Assembly: GCA_963713355.1 (NCBI GenBank)
Contig: CAVQLK010000006.1
Location: forward strand, 744,001 to 808,000
Length of the DNA: 64,000 nt
Direction of reading: 5' to 3'
Source of the DNA: FEN-1219 sp963713355
GTDB taxonomy: Bacteria; Pseudomonadota; Gammaproteobacteria; Steroidobacterales; Rariloculaceae
Within the stretch, counting starts at the first letter, position 1, and every line of letters starts with the position of its first letter. The position numbers and the translations under genes were made by a program. Positions 35,070 through 43,767 of the stretch are shown here, piece after piece. The notes beneath the pieces are model-generated. The model had not been told where the DNA came from, made no database searches, and saw only the letters and a list, made by a program, of their open reading frames with translations.

Positions 35070-35660
35070 ATGAAAAACTGGTTTGCGGTTGCTTCACTCG
35101 GGGTCGCAGCGAGCTTGGCAATGTCCGCGGTCGCGCAAGACGACCAGGGAGGCCAGCACAGCGGCAAGCGTGTGTTCCGCGCGGAGCTGATCGGCTACAA
35201 CGAGGTACCATCGGTTTCTTCGCCGGCCCAAGGGCAGTTTTACGCCGTCCTGAACACGGAAGAAGATGCGCTCATGTATTGGCTGAGCTTTTCCGGCCTT
35301 ACTGCCGACGTCTCGCAAGCGCATATTCACTTCGGTCAGCACCATACGAACGGCGGCATCGTCGTTTGGCTATGCCAGGGCTCGCTTCCGTCGCCCGCGG
35401 CGAGCACCCCGGCTTGCGGAGGCCCGCAAAGCACGTCGGCGGTCACCGGAGTCATCACACCCGCCGAGGTGGTTGGCCTGGGGGTGGGGACGCTGAACCA
35501 AGGCATTGGCCCGAGCGAGTTCGCGGAGCTCATCGCGGCGATGCGCGCCGGCGCTGCCTATGCGAACGTTCACTCGGGCGTTCCCGGCAATGCGACGGCG
35601 ACGCCGCCGGTCCCGAATACGGGGTTCCCAGGCGGCGAGATTCGCGGCCAGATCAACTGA
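35070..35660 (+). CDS. CHRD-domain secreted protein
   Basis: A 196-residue protein with a signal peptide (MKNWFAVASLGVAASLAM, cleavage near AVAQ) and a CHRD domain: FRAELIGYNEVPSVSSPAQG, SQAHIHFGQHHTNGGIVVWL, and the end AYANVHSGVPGNATATPPVP with FPGGEIRGQIN. CHRD domains occur in exported proteins of unknown role in bacteria and in chordin. Two cysteines may form a disulphide. GAGGGGAA precedes ATG 35070. Confidence 0.88.
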   Translation: MKNWFAVASLGVAASLAMSAVAQDDQGGQHSGKRVFRAELIGYNEVPSVSSPAQGQFYAVLNTEEDALMYWLSFSGLTADVSQAHIHFGQHHTNGGIVVWLCQGSLPSPAASTPACGGPQSTSAVTGVITPAEVVGLGVGTLNQGIGPSEFAELIAAMRAGAAYANVHSGVPGNATATPPVPNTGFPGGEIRGQIN

Positions 35661-35715
35661 GCGGCCTCGAATTCTATCCTGCGGGCGACCTCCGCCGGCC
35701 GGGCGTGCGCTCGCG

Positions 35716-36171
35716 TCACGGCGTTCGGACGAGCGCCGTGCCGTAGGCAATGAACTCGGCCGAGAAGATCGGCCGTCGGCCGCTCCAGTCTTCGGACAGC
35801 GACGCCGTCTCGAGGCGTACGTTGACGATCTCGGCCGCGCCGTGGCGCCGGGCTTCCTGCTTCATGCGGACGATCGCCTCGCGGCGGCCGCGCTCGAGCA
35901 ACGATTCGTAGCTGCGGATGTTGCCTCCGACGAGGCTCTTCAACGCCGCGGCCAAGCGCTTGAAGTAATCCTCCGCGATCACGACCGAGCCCACGACGAG
36001 CGTGGCGCTGCGGATTTTGCCAGCATCGGCGGGGCCGCGCCCGCTCCAAGCAGCGATGTCGCGCAGGCTGTCTTCGTTCGCGGCGAGCTCGCGTAAGTGT
36101 TTGCGCTCGTTCTCTCGGCCGGCGACCAAGCCGACGACGATCAGCACGATAAAGATGAGGATCGCTTCCAT
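35716..36171 (-). CDS. YbjQ/UPF0145-like protein with membrane anchor
   Basis: A 151-residue protein starting with one membrane helix (MEAILIFIVLIVVGLVAG), followed by a YbjQ domain: AALKSLVGGNIRSYESLLER, GRREAIVRMKQEARRHGAAE, IVNVRLETASLS and AYGTALV. Related to the next gene over the whole domain. YbjQ proteins form pentamers and have been called heavy-metal-binding. Second gene of a two-gene operon, nine bases after the soluble copy. Confidence 0.8.
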   Translation of the reverse strand: MEAILIFIVLIVVGLVAGRENERKHLRELAANEDSLRDIAAWSGRGPADAGKIRSATLVVGSVVIAEDYFKRLAAALKSLVGGNIRSYESLLERGRREAIVRMKQEARRHGAAEIVNVRLETASLSEDWSGRRPIFSAEFIAYGTALVRTP

Positions 36172-36180
36172 CCGAGCTGC

Positions 36181-36495
36181 TCAGCTCACGACGACGGCCG
36201 TGCCGTACGCCATGACCTCGGCGGCGCCTGCCGCGATGTTCGACGTCGAGAACCGTATGTTGACGATCGCGTTGGCGCCCGCGGCGCGCGCTTGCTCGAC
36301 CATGCGGTCGAGCGCTTCGTTGCGCGACTCGTTGAGGAGCACGGTGTAGCTCTTGAGCTCACCGCCGACGATGTTCTTGAGCCCGGCGAGGATGTCTCGG
36401 CCGACGTGCTTTGCGCGCACCGTCGAGCCCTGCACGAGGCCGATGTGCCGTGTAATGGTCTTGCCGGGAACGGTGTCGATCGTCGTCAATTCCAT
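36181..36495 (-). CDS. ybjQ: YbjQ/UPF0145 family protein
   Basis: A 104-residue soluble YbjQ protein: LTTIDTVPGKTITRHIGLVQ, GSTVRAKHVGRDI, ILAGLKNIVGGELKSYTVLL, ALDRMVEQARAAGANAIVNI and EVMAYGTAVVV. All conserved segments of the UPF0145 family are present. The role is unknown (putative heavy-metal binding). First in the operon with the membrane-anchored paralogue, divergent from the DUF6152 gene. Confidence 0.9.
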   Translation of the reverse strand: MELTTIDTVPGKTITRHIGLVQGSTVRAKHVGRDILAGLKNIVGGELKSYTVLLNESRNEALDRMVEQARAAGANAIVNIRFSTSNIAAGAAEVMAYGTAVVVS

Positions 36496-36625
36496 GGGCG
36501 GGCTCCTGGCGCGAACGTGGCGGCAGTGTGCCACAGCGCCGGCGCGGCGGCGCCGGGCTTCGATTTGCCGAAACCGGGCCCGCAATGTCAGAGTGGTCGA
36601 AGAGCAAATGCCACGGGGTTTGGCC

Positions 36626-37885
36626 ATGTCGCGTCTACCTATCGTCATGTTCATCGCCTGCGGCGGCGCCGCGAACGCATTCGCGCACCACGGCATTGCG
36701 AATTTCGATCTCAACAAGGACGTCGCGATCAGCGGCACGGTATCGAAGCTCGCGTTCGTGAATCCGCACTCGTGGCTCTATGTCAATGTCGTCGGCGCCG
36801 ACGGCCGTACGACGGAATGGCAGTGCGAGATGCGCGCCGCAACCGTGCTACGGCGCTCGGGCTGGAGCGAGGCGATGCTCGCGGCGGGCACGGCGGTCAA
36901 CGTCACGGGCTCGCCGGACCGCAACGAGCCGAATACCTGCTACTTGGGCACGATCACGTTCGCCGACGGCACGAGCATGGATCGCTACGGCCAGCGGCAG
37001 AAGACCGCCGTGGCCGTGGCCGCCGACCGGCCGGAGCGTTTGCCGAACGGCGATCTGAATTTCAACGGCGACTGGGCCGGCGAGCAACGCGTCATGACGG
37101 ACCGCCGCGGCATCAGCGGCGCGCTCGTGCCGCTCAGCGTTGCCGATCGGCTGGAGCCTGGCGCCGTGCCGGAGGGCGGGCGCGCGTTCCCCGGCGCGCG
37201 CGGCACGCCGGAGTCGCTCGCCGATAATGCGATCCAAGCCGCGTGGACGCGGCCGAGCCCGGTGCCGCTGACGGAAGCGGGTCGGCGAGCCGCGGAGGGC
37301 TTCGACCCGTCGTCTACCGACAATCCGCGGCTGCGCTGCGAGCCGACGAACATCCTCTTCGACTGGGGCTTCGAGACGTTCACGAATCGCATCACCCAGG
37401 ACGAGAACTCGATTCGGATCCAGTACGGCGCGCCCGGCATCGACCGCAGGATCCATCTGAACGAGACTGCGCACCCGGCCGACATCGTGCCGAGCGTCAC
37501 GGGCCATTCGATCGGCCGTTTCGAGAACGACGTGCTGATCGTCGACACCGTCGGCTTCAAGCCCGGAGTCTTGTCGGCCGACGGGTACACGATGCACAGC
37601 GAGCAGCTGCACGTCGTCGAGCGCTTCTCCCTCGACCGCTCCGGCGGCACGCTCGCGCTGCGGCGCGAGTACGTCGCCGAGGATCCGCTGTACTTCACGG
37701 GCCAGTTCCGCGGCGCGGACACCGCGTTCGTGGCCGACTTGCCGTATGAACCGCCGACCTGCAACGATTTGAGCTACAAGACCGGCCAAGGTACGGCAGC
37801 AGTCGACGCGGAGGCCGTTGCGGAAGCACCGGCGGCGACTCCGGAGCCGGCGCCGGCGAAGCCGTGGTGGATGTTCTGGAAGTGA
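36626..37885 (+). CDS. DUF6152-type secreted protein
   Basis: A 419-residue exported protein. After a signal peptide (LPIVMFIACGGAANAFA) comes the DUF6152 domain opening HHGIANFDLNKDVAISGTVS, KLAFVNPHSWLYVNVV and MLAAGTAVNVTGSPDRNEPN. A second region (GDLNFNGDWAGEQR, CEPTNILFDWGFETFTNRIT) and a Pro/Ala tail ending PWWMFWK follow. Function unknown; such proteins are common in Steroidobacter-like genomes. ATG 36626 or 36608 could be the start. The next gene (signal peptidase) follows by 42 bases. Confidence 0.7.
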   Translation: MSRLPIVMFIACGGAANAFAHHGIANFDLNKDVAISGTVSKLAFVNPHSWLYVNVVGADGRTTEWQCEMRAATVLRRSGWSEAMLAAGTAVNVTGSPDRNEPNTCYLGTITFADGTSMDRYGQRQKTAVAVAADRPERLPNGDLNFNGDWAGEQRVMTDRRGISGALVPLSVADRLEPGAVPEGGRAFPGARGTPESLADNAIQAAWTRPSPVPLTEAGRRAAEGFDPSSTDNPRLRCEPTNILFDWGFETFTNRITQDENSIRIQYGAPGIDRRIHLNETAHPADIVPSVTGHSIGRFENDVLIVDTVGFKPGVLSADGYTMHSEQLHVVERFSLDRSGGTLALRREYVAEDPLYFTGQFRGADTAFVADLPYEPPTCNDLSYKTGQGTAAVDAEAVAEAPAATPEPAPAKPWWMFWK

Positions 37886-37927
37886 GCACCGTGGAACCAG
37901 TTCGAAACGAAGATTGTCGGAGTTGCC

Positions 37928-38563
37928 GTGCCCGAAACGAATAGCAAAGTGTCAGAGGTTACCGCCGAGGCCAAGCCGAGCCGCGCCAAGTGGTGGATCT
38001 CGGAGCTGATCTCGCTCGCGATCGTGCTCGCGGCCGTGACGGCCGCGCGCTCGTCGCTCGCGGATCATTACTACGTACCGTCGGGCTCGATGGAATACTC
38101 GTTGATGCCCGGCGATCGCGTCATCGTCAACAAGATGTCGTACGGGTTTCGAGTCCCGCTCACGAAGATCGACATCTTCGGCTCGTCGACGCCGGAGCGC
38201 GGCGAGATCGCCGTGTTCGATTCGCCCGAGGACGGCACGACGCGGCTCATCAAACGCATCGTCGCGATCGGCGGCGATCGCGTGGCCGTCGCCAACGGGC
38301 AGCTCTCGATCAACGGCGAGGCCCTCGGCGATCGGACCGTCGAGCACTTCGGCGAGCGCGACGCCCTGCTGAACCTGCGCAGCGGCGGCGGCCCCGACTT
38401 CGAGATCGAAGTGCCGCAAGGCATGGTGCTCGCGATGGGCGACCATCGCGGCAATAGCAACGACGGCCGCAAGTTCGGGCTCATCGACGAGCGCGAGCTC
38501 TTCGGGCGCGCCGTCGCGATCTACTACCGCCGCGGTGACGGGTTCACCTGGCAGCCGCTGTAA
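37928..38563 (+). CDS. lepB: Signal peptidase I, copy 1
   Basis: A 211-residue type I signal peptidase with one N-terminal membrane helix (WWISELISLAIVLAAVTAAR), the catalytic serine in YYVPSGSMEYSLMPGDRVIV, and the general-base lysine in TRLIKRIVAIGGDRV. The family box GDHRGNSNDGRKFGLID is intact. It cuts signal peptides of exported proteins at the inner membrane. Start GTG 37928. The second copy starts one base after its stop. Confidence 0.9.
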   Translation: MPETNSKVSEVTAEAKPSRAKWWISELISLAIVLAAVTAARSSLADHYYVPSGSMEYSLMPGDRVIVNKMSYGFRVPLTKIDIFGSSTPERGEIAVFDSPEDGTTRLIKRIVAIGGDRVAVANGQLSINGEALGDRTVEHFGERDALLNLRSGGGPDFEIEVPQGMVLAMGDHRGNSNDGRKFGLIDERELFGRAVAIYYRRGDGFTWQPL

Positions 38564-38564
38564 C

Positions 38565-39212
38565 GTGCTAGACCAATTCCCGGAGACCGCGAGCTCGAAG
38601 CCCGCTTCGAGCCGAGCCAAGCGGTGGATTTCGGAGGTGATCTGGTTGGCGGCCGTGCTCGCTGCGGTCACGGCCACGCGCTCCTCGCTTGCCGATCACT
38701 ACTACATCGAGTCGGGCTCGATGGAGTACTCGTTGATGACCCACGATCGCGTCGTCGTCAACAAGATGTCGTATGGCGTCCGTATCCCGCTCACGACGAT
38801 CGACGTCTTCGGCTCGTCGACGCCCGAGCGCGGCGACGTCGCCCTGTTCGACTCGCCCGAGGATGGCTCGACACGCCTCATCAAGCGCATCGTCGCGATC
38901 GGCGGCGACCGCGTCTCGGTCGTCGACGGGCAGCTGTCGATCAACGGCCAGCCGCTCGGCGACCGCGCGGCAGAGCATTTCGGCGAGCGCGAGGCGTTGC
39001 TCAAGCTCACGACGCAACCTAGCTACAACGAGGGTGGCGGACCGAACTTCGAAGGCATCGTGCCGCCCGGCCAAGTGCTCGCGATGGGCGACCACCGCGG
39101 CAACAGCAACGACGGCCGCATGTTCGGTTTCATCGACGAGCGCGAGCTCGTCGGCCGCGCCGTTGCCATCTACTACCGCCGCGGCGACGGCTTCACTTGG
39201 AAGCCGCTATAA
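38565..39212 (+). CDS. lepB: Signal peptidase I, copy 2
   Basis: A 215-residue tandem paralogue of the preceding enzyme, identical at roughly four of five positions by eye. The catalytic serine (IESGSMEYSLM) and lysine (TRLIKRIVAIGGDRV) remain. Differences include THD in place of PGD after the serine box and an extra short loop (TTQPSYNEGGG) before the GDHRGNSNDGR box, near where substrates bind. GTG start at 38565. The pair looks like a fairly recent tandem duplication that has begun to diverge in specificity. Confidence 0.88.
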   Translation: MLDQFPETASSKPASSRAKRWISEVIWLAAVLAAVTATRSSLADHYYIESGSMEYSLMTHDRVVVNKMSYGVRIPLTTIDVFGSSTPERGDVALFDSPEDGSTRLIKRIVAIGGDRVSVVDGQLSINGQPLGDRAAEHFGEREALLKLTTQPSYNEGGGPNFEGIVPPGQVLAMGDHRGNSNDGRMFGFIDERELVGRAVAIYYRRGDGFTWKPL

Positions 39213-39244
39213 CGGCGCTCGGCAGTACGTCAGCGTTCGTGACC

Positions 39245-39997
39245 ATGGCAAGGAACGTAACGCGCATCGCATTCTTGCTGCTTCTCGCGCCGATGGCGTC
39301 TGCACAGCAACTTCCGGAGCTGCTGCGACCGGTCGACCAACGAAAGGCGCAGCAGTTGATCGAGTACAACTCCCCGTGGTTTCAGGCCGAGCTGTATTCC
39401 GCGAAGCGATTTCGAATCGTGGACGTGGACACCAGCGTCTTGATGCGGGACGACGACTTCACCGTCACTTTGTTTGACGATCTCGCCGCCCTGCACATGA
39501 CCAAGGATGCGATACAAAGAAGGGAGGACACGTTTGCTTGGAACGCATTGGTCCTCGTCGACCTACCCGATGTGCTAAGGACGCTCGGCGCGAGACAGAC
39601 AGTGTTGTTCTCCGGCTTCGCGTGGGATACGGACGAGTCCGGTAGGGCCTTCGAATCGTCCGGTAACCAGTTCCAGTCACCTCCGCGCACGGCGCAAGAA
39701 ATCGCACGTCACCCGGAGTCGCGCAAGCTCAACGAACGCGCTTCCCATTCGGTGACTGCCGACTTCGCGCTTTTTCCGACCGACAGGTACAGGTTAGTGC
39801 CGTTGAAGTACACGCCAAAGGCACACGTGCTTCTCGAGGTCGACCCGGAAAAGATGGTCCCTATTTTGGTCGACAGGGTTCCGGGTGAAGTCGTCGAGAG
39901 AACGCCCGCTGATCAAGTGAAGCTGTCGAACTACGACACTTTCATCCGAAGTCTGCCGCCGGAAAGGGACGTGCCGGTTGTAGCGGAACTCCCATGA
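39245..39997 (+). CDS. Secreted hypothetical protein in lower-GC DNA
   Basis: A 250-residue protein with a signal peptide (ARNVTRIAFLLLLAPMASAQ). The mature part includes KAQQLIEYNSPWFQAELYSA, RIVDVDTSVLMRDDDFTVTL and YTPKAHVLLEVDPEKMVPIL; I recognise no family. A 60-base line in this gene (39781-39840) is 55% G+C, against 72% for a line in lepB, suggesting recent acquisition. It is the left member of a small insert that ends at the integrase remnant. ATG 39245. Confidence 0.55.
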   Translation: MARNVTRIAFLLLLAPMASAQQLPELLRPVDQRKAQQLIEYNSPWFQAELYSAKRFRIVDVDTSVLMRDDDFTVTLFDDLAALHMTKDAIQRREDTFAWNALVLVDLPDVLRTLGARQTVLFSGFAWDTDESGRAFESSGNQFQSPPRTAQEIARHPESRKLNERASHSVTADFALFPTDRYRLVPLKYTPKAHVLLEVDPEKMVPILVDRVPGEVVERTPADQVKLSNYDTFIRSLPPERDVPVVAELP

Positions 39998-40114
39998 TGC
40001 GATTAGCCGCGCGAAATCACGCGGTTTCCCGACCCCAATGTAACCACGTGAGTCCACTGTGAAGTTGGACCATCCTACGGTGAGCCTCACTTGGAGAGGA
40101 AGGTAGCGGGTCTA

Positions 40115-40741
40115 TCATCGCGGTTCATAACAAACAGAACTATCTCGGCCGTGATAGCAGTCGCCGGGGCGTGCCAGATGCGCTACCAAAGTCGACGTAC
40201 CATTTTGGTCAACAAACCCATTCACCCGCCACACGTCGAGACCGAAGCCACGCACTAAGTCGAGGAACGCGCCCGGGTCCCGGGGCTTGGATTGAGGCTC
40301 GATGAGCTGAACTCGGCACATGCTGGTTCTGCATTCGACTTGCATGGTCACAAGCCGCAAGTTGGCGTGGGCTAACTGATCCAGAATGTTCCTCTCCATT
40401 CCACTAGCCCAAAGTGGATCGACGGCCTCGGCAGCGAACGCCGTCTCTATTGAGGCCAACCCAGGATCGATTAGCGCCCGCGCACTTCGCGCTTTTTGCG
40501 CCATGGGCGAGAGCGCGACGTCATCCGGCAGCAGCACAGGCGGCTCGACCGGATCGTTGGCTGCCGGTTCATCAGAGAGCACTGGCGCATCGTCCATGGC
40601 CGGTGTCGAGCGGCTTTCGGGCGTAGCTATGACAGGCGCGACGGGCGGAGGAACTTGTATCTGACCATCGGGCTCTAGGTCCCATGGAATCAACCAAACC
40701 AGCACGATCAGAACCGCTATCGCGATTAAGACTTTGCGCAT
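40115..40741 (-). CDS. Membrane-anchored hypothetical protein in lower-GC DNA
   Basis: A 208-residue protein: one membrane helix (RKVLIAIAVLIVLVWLIPWD), a proline- and acid-rich linker (about 30-90), and a C-terminal domain with paired cysteines (VTMQVECRTSMCRVQLIEPQ; GDCYHGRDSSVCYEPR), likely a small disulphide-stabilised periplasmic domain. The CRTSMCRV type of motif occurs in exported proteins of xanthomonad-like bacteria; role unknown. Base composition is lower in G+C than flanking genes. Confidence 0.55.
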   Translation of the reverse strand: MRKVLIAIAVLIVLVWLIPWDLEPDGQIQVPPPVAPVIATPESRSTPAMDDAPVLSDEPAANDPVEPPVLLPDDVALSPMAQKARSARALIDPGLASIETAFAAEAVDPLWASGMERNILDQLAHANLRLVTMQVECRTSMCRVQLIEPQSKPRDPGAFLDLVRGFGLDVWRVNGFVDQNGTSTLVAHLARPGDCYHGRDSSVCYEPR

Positions 40742-40819
40742 GCCGCATTGCCTCCGCGTCAATGACGCCGAAACCATTCTGAGCAGCCGTGCGGATCAAG
40801 GCAAACTAAGCGGCCCTGT

Positions 40820-40987
40820 TTAGCTCGACTTCACGCTCGCCAGCATCGGCTTCTTCTTCGCGTTCAAGATTTCCGCAGCTCGTTTCGCCGATAGCTGAGT
40901 CGAGGTGTGCAGGTAGGGCATCGTGGTCTGAGGGTCGGTGTGGCCCAGGACGTATTGGACCTCCTGAACGTTCATACCAGCCTCTCC
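40820..40987 (-). pseudogene. C-terminal remnant of a tyrosine recombinase (integrase)
   Basis: Translation gives GEAGMNVQEVQYVLGHTDPQ then TTMPYLHTSTQLSAKRAAEI, ending MLASVKSS. This is the end of a phage-type integrase: the conserved histidine is in LGHTDPQTT and the nucleophile tyrosine in PYLHTS. The N-terminal three-quarters is absent. The fragment starts in frame directly after the propeller gene's TGA (40988-40990), so the joint is at or beside that stop. An internal ATG (40975) has GGAGAGG upstream, so a 52-residue peptide could still be made. Confidence 0.75.
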
Positions 40988-41990
40988 TCAGTAGTACGTC
41001 AGCGTCTCGATTCCCGTTCCGGCCTTGAACGTCCTCGTGACGGTCGCCGTCGCGAGGTCGACCGCAGACACCGTGCCGTCGCCGTGATTCGCGACGAGCG
41101 CCGTCTTGCCGTCGGCCGAGAAGCCGATGCCCATCGGCGATGCGCCGACCTTTGAAGGTGCGTTGCGGCGCGCGCAGATTCGCGGCGTCGAAGATGCTGA
41201 TCGACGAGCCCGCCATCGTCAGTAGCCACTTCCCGTCCGGCGAGTAGTACGCCTTGTACGCAGCGTCCGTCGTATCGGCGAGCGCAATGCGGTCGAGCAC
41301 TTGATCGGTCGAAGTGTCGATGACGGCGATCTCGGGCCGCGCGATGTCCATCGCGATGACGCGCTTGCCGTCCGGTGACGCCGTAATACCTTGCGTGCCG
41401 CGCGGCATCGGCACCGTGCCGACCTGCTTGCGCGCGCGCAGATCGAGCACGCTGACGAACGGCTTGTCGTCCTTGTTCGCGACATAGGCCTTGCTGCCAT
41501 CGGGCAGCACGGCTAGCCAGTGGCCGGCGCCTTCGTGATCGATCGTGGCGACGATGCGCCCGGCTGCGCCGTCGACAACGAGGATTTTGCGGTCGAGCTC
41601 GGCAGTGACGTAGACCATGCCGTTCACGTCGATCTGCACGCCGTGCGGCGAGCGATACGGCGAGAGGTCGATGACCTTCTCGACTTTGCGCTCGGCCAGG
41701 TCGAGCACGTAGAGCTCGTGCCCCGGCTCGGGATTGCGGTTGTAGACGCCGGGGCCGTAGATCGGCACGTAGGCGAGCCGGTGATCGGCCGATAGCGCGA
41801 AATCGTGCGGGTTCTTCGGCAGCTCGAGGCTCGAGCGTTCCGCGAGCGACGTCGGGTCGAAGAAGCGCACGTGGCCGCCGAGCTTGTCGATGAGCAACAG
41901 GCCGTCTGAGCCAGTCGTGTGATTGAGACTCTCGCCAGCCCCTGGCAGCGCGGCCGCGAGCGCGAGAACGGTTGCGATCGGACGAAGCAT
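40988..41990 (-). pseudogene. YncE/YVTN-type beta-propeller protein with one frameshift
   Basis: A signal peptide (MLRPIATVLALAAALPGAG) and about six YVTN repeats: DGLLLIDKLGGHVRFFDP, HGVQIDVNGMVYVTAELD, SKAYVANKDDKPFVSVLDL, GITASPDGKRVIAMDIARP, AYKAYYSPDGKWLLTMAG. The frame breaks at 41151-41153 (AAA on the coding strand where AAG is expected); one base removed restores ASPMGIGFSADGKTALVANH and the true end GIETLTYY at 40988. Such proteins bind surface or redox partners in the periplasm. A single extra base in an A-run may be a sequence error, so the gene may be whole. Confidence 0.75.
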
Positions 41991-42147
41991 GGTGCTTTCC
42001 CCCTCGAGCAGCGAACGGTCTGCGACGCTGCCGTTATCGTAGCCCAGCGCTCGGCGCAGGGGCAGATTCGGCGGCCGGGCGGGGGGCGCCCGGCCGCCGG
42101 CGCGGGCCAAATGCCCGCGGCGCGACAACACGCGGTTGCCGAACGCG

Positions 42148-43767
42148 TCAGACCACGGCGCTGCGGTTCAAGCGCGCCAGAATCAAGGTCACGATCACGC
42201 CGAAGCCCGTGATCGTCAGCAGGAAGTTTGCGAGACCGCCGATCCACGGCAGGTTGATCGCGACGATCACGATGACGAGGCCGACGAGCAGCGTCATCGC
42301 ATAGTGCGGCGCAGGCGCGCGATTGCGCAGCACGCCGCGCCCGATCATCTGCGCAATGACGGCCTTCGAGAAATACAGGCCGATCGCGCCGACGAGGAAC
42401 GTCAACACGCCGAGCGGAATGCCGATGATCGTGACGCAGAACAGCACGGCGGCGACCGGCAGCGTCACGGCCGCGGCGAGGCCGATACCCGCCGAGCGTA
42501 GGACGGCCAGCGCGTTCGGTAGCGACGCTTCGCGCAGCACGGGGAACAGCCAGAGCAGCAGCAGGCCGGTCACGAATGCGCCAGCGAGGCGGATGACCTG
42601 GCCGAAGTAGTAGCCGAGCCGCTCATACTCGTTACGGCGGTGCTCGCGCTCGACGAGCTGCTCGTTGACGGTGCCGCCGACGCTCGCTCCGGACGCGACG
42701 GTGAGGTCGCCGACGCTGTCGACATGGCCCGTGACGTTGCCGCCGACACGCGCGGTCGACAGCACGGCCATCGTGCCGGCGTAGCCGTCCACGTCGCCTT
42801 CGACGGCGCCGCTGACGTTGACTCTGGAACCGAAGCCCCTGAAATCGATGCCGACGCGGCCGTCGACGTCGACGCTCTCGCCGAACGCCGTCGCGTTGCC
42901 CGAGACGTTCGCCTCCGGCGCGATTTCGACGCCGTTGGCGAAGCCGTAGAAATCGCGGCCGATGCGGGCCGTTCCGAGCGACAAGTCCTCCGCGCCGCCG
43001 AGGACGCTGCCGCCGACCGTGCCTTCTATCGTGACCCTCTGCGCGCCGGTGATCAGATTACCCGTGACGTTGCCGCGCACCGTGACCTCTTGGCCGAACG
43101 CGAGCAGGTCGCCGTTGACGGTGCCTTCGATCAATACGGTTTGGCCCGCCGCGAGCAGCGTGTCGTTGATCGTCTCGTCGGCCGCAACGGTCACGAGCGA
43201 CTCGCTTCGCCGGATCTCGAACGCGTGGCCGATCGACGGTAGCGCGACGGCGACGGCGAGCAGCGCTGCTGCCATGCCCGCGAAAGCGCGCTGCCGCGCG
43301 GCCGAGAACGCGAGCCAGGCGACGAACCCGAGCACGAGCGTCGCGCCGACGAAGTTCAACGCAGCAGTCCACATAGCAGTTCCCTCGTAGACGATGAATG
43401 TCAGAAAGTCGACGACGCGCTCGAAGAGCACGTCCGATTTGAGCGGGCTCAACCACGTGAGCTCGGTCGGAATGGCCGCGGCGACCGTGCGCCAAAAGGC
43501 TTGACTGAAGCCGCCGATACCCAAGACCGTCGCGATGAGTACGACGAAGTCTCGTGCGCGCGGCGGCGGGACGAAGCGCGGGATCGGCGCCAGGTCTTCC
43601 GCTTCGTGCAGCGCGGCGCGCAGCACGGCGCTTTCATCGCCAAGAGCTTCCATGCGCGCGCGGCACGATTCGCAGGTCGCCGTATGCCGCCAGTACAGCG
43701 CCGCCTCGCGCGCGGGCAGGGCGCCATCGGCGTACATCGAATGAGTAACTTCAGTTGGACAAGTCAT
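42148..43767 (-). CDS. Anti-sigma factor fused to a bactofilin-like solenoid and membrane domain
   Basis: A 539-residue protein in four parts: an anti-sigma zinc finger (His28-x3-Cys32-x2-Cys35), about three membrane helices (73-182), a beta-solenoid of short repeats (about 200-365; GTVNGDLLAFGQEVTVRGNV, GNLITGAQRVTIEGTV, GGSVLGG) like bactofilin/polymer-forming domains, and a C-terminal membrane domain of about four to five helices (390-535). With the N-terminus inside, three helices place the solenoid in the periplasm. Its start overlaps the sigma gene (ATGA, 43764-43767). I infer a sigma regulator whose outer solenoid senses or scaffolds the envelope. Confidence 0.8.
   Translation of the reverse strand: MTCPTEVTHSMYADGALPAREAALYWRHTATCESCRARMEALGDESAVLRAALHEAEDLAPIPRFVPPPRARDFVVLIATVLGIGGFSQAFWRTVAAAIPTELTWLSPLKSDVLFERVVDFLTFIVYEGTAMWTAALNFVGATLVLGFVAWLAFSAARQRAFAGMAAALLAVAVALPSIGHAFEIRRSESLVTVAADETINDTLLAAGQTVLIEGTVNGDLLAFGQEVTVRGNVTGNLITGAQRVTIEGTVGGSVLGGAEDLSLGTARIGRDFYGFANGVEIAPEANVSGNATAFGESVDVDGRVGIDFRGFGSRVNVSGAVEGDVDGYAGTMAVLSTARVGGNVTGHVDSVGDLTVASGASVGGTVNEQLVEREHRRNEYERLGYYFGQVIRLAGAFVTGLLLLWLFPVLREASLPNALAVLRSAGIGLAAAVTLPVAAVLFCVTIIGIPLGVLTFLVGAIGLYFSKAVIAQMIGRGVLRNRAPAPHYAMTLLVGLVIVIVAINLPWIGGLANFLLTITGFGVIVTLILARLNRSAVV

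Noticed and set aside
36353..36625. N-terminal extension of the DUF6152 protein
   Set aside because: It overlaps the divergent ybjQ gene and lacks a signal peptide; the export signal starts at 36608 or 36626.
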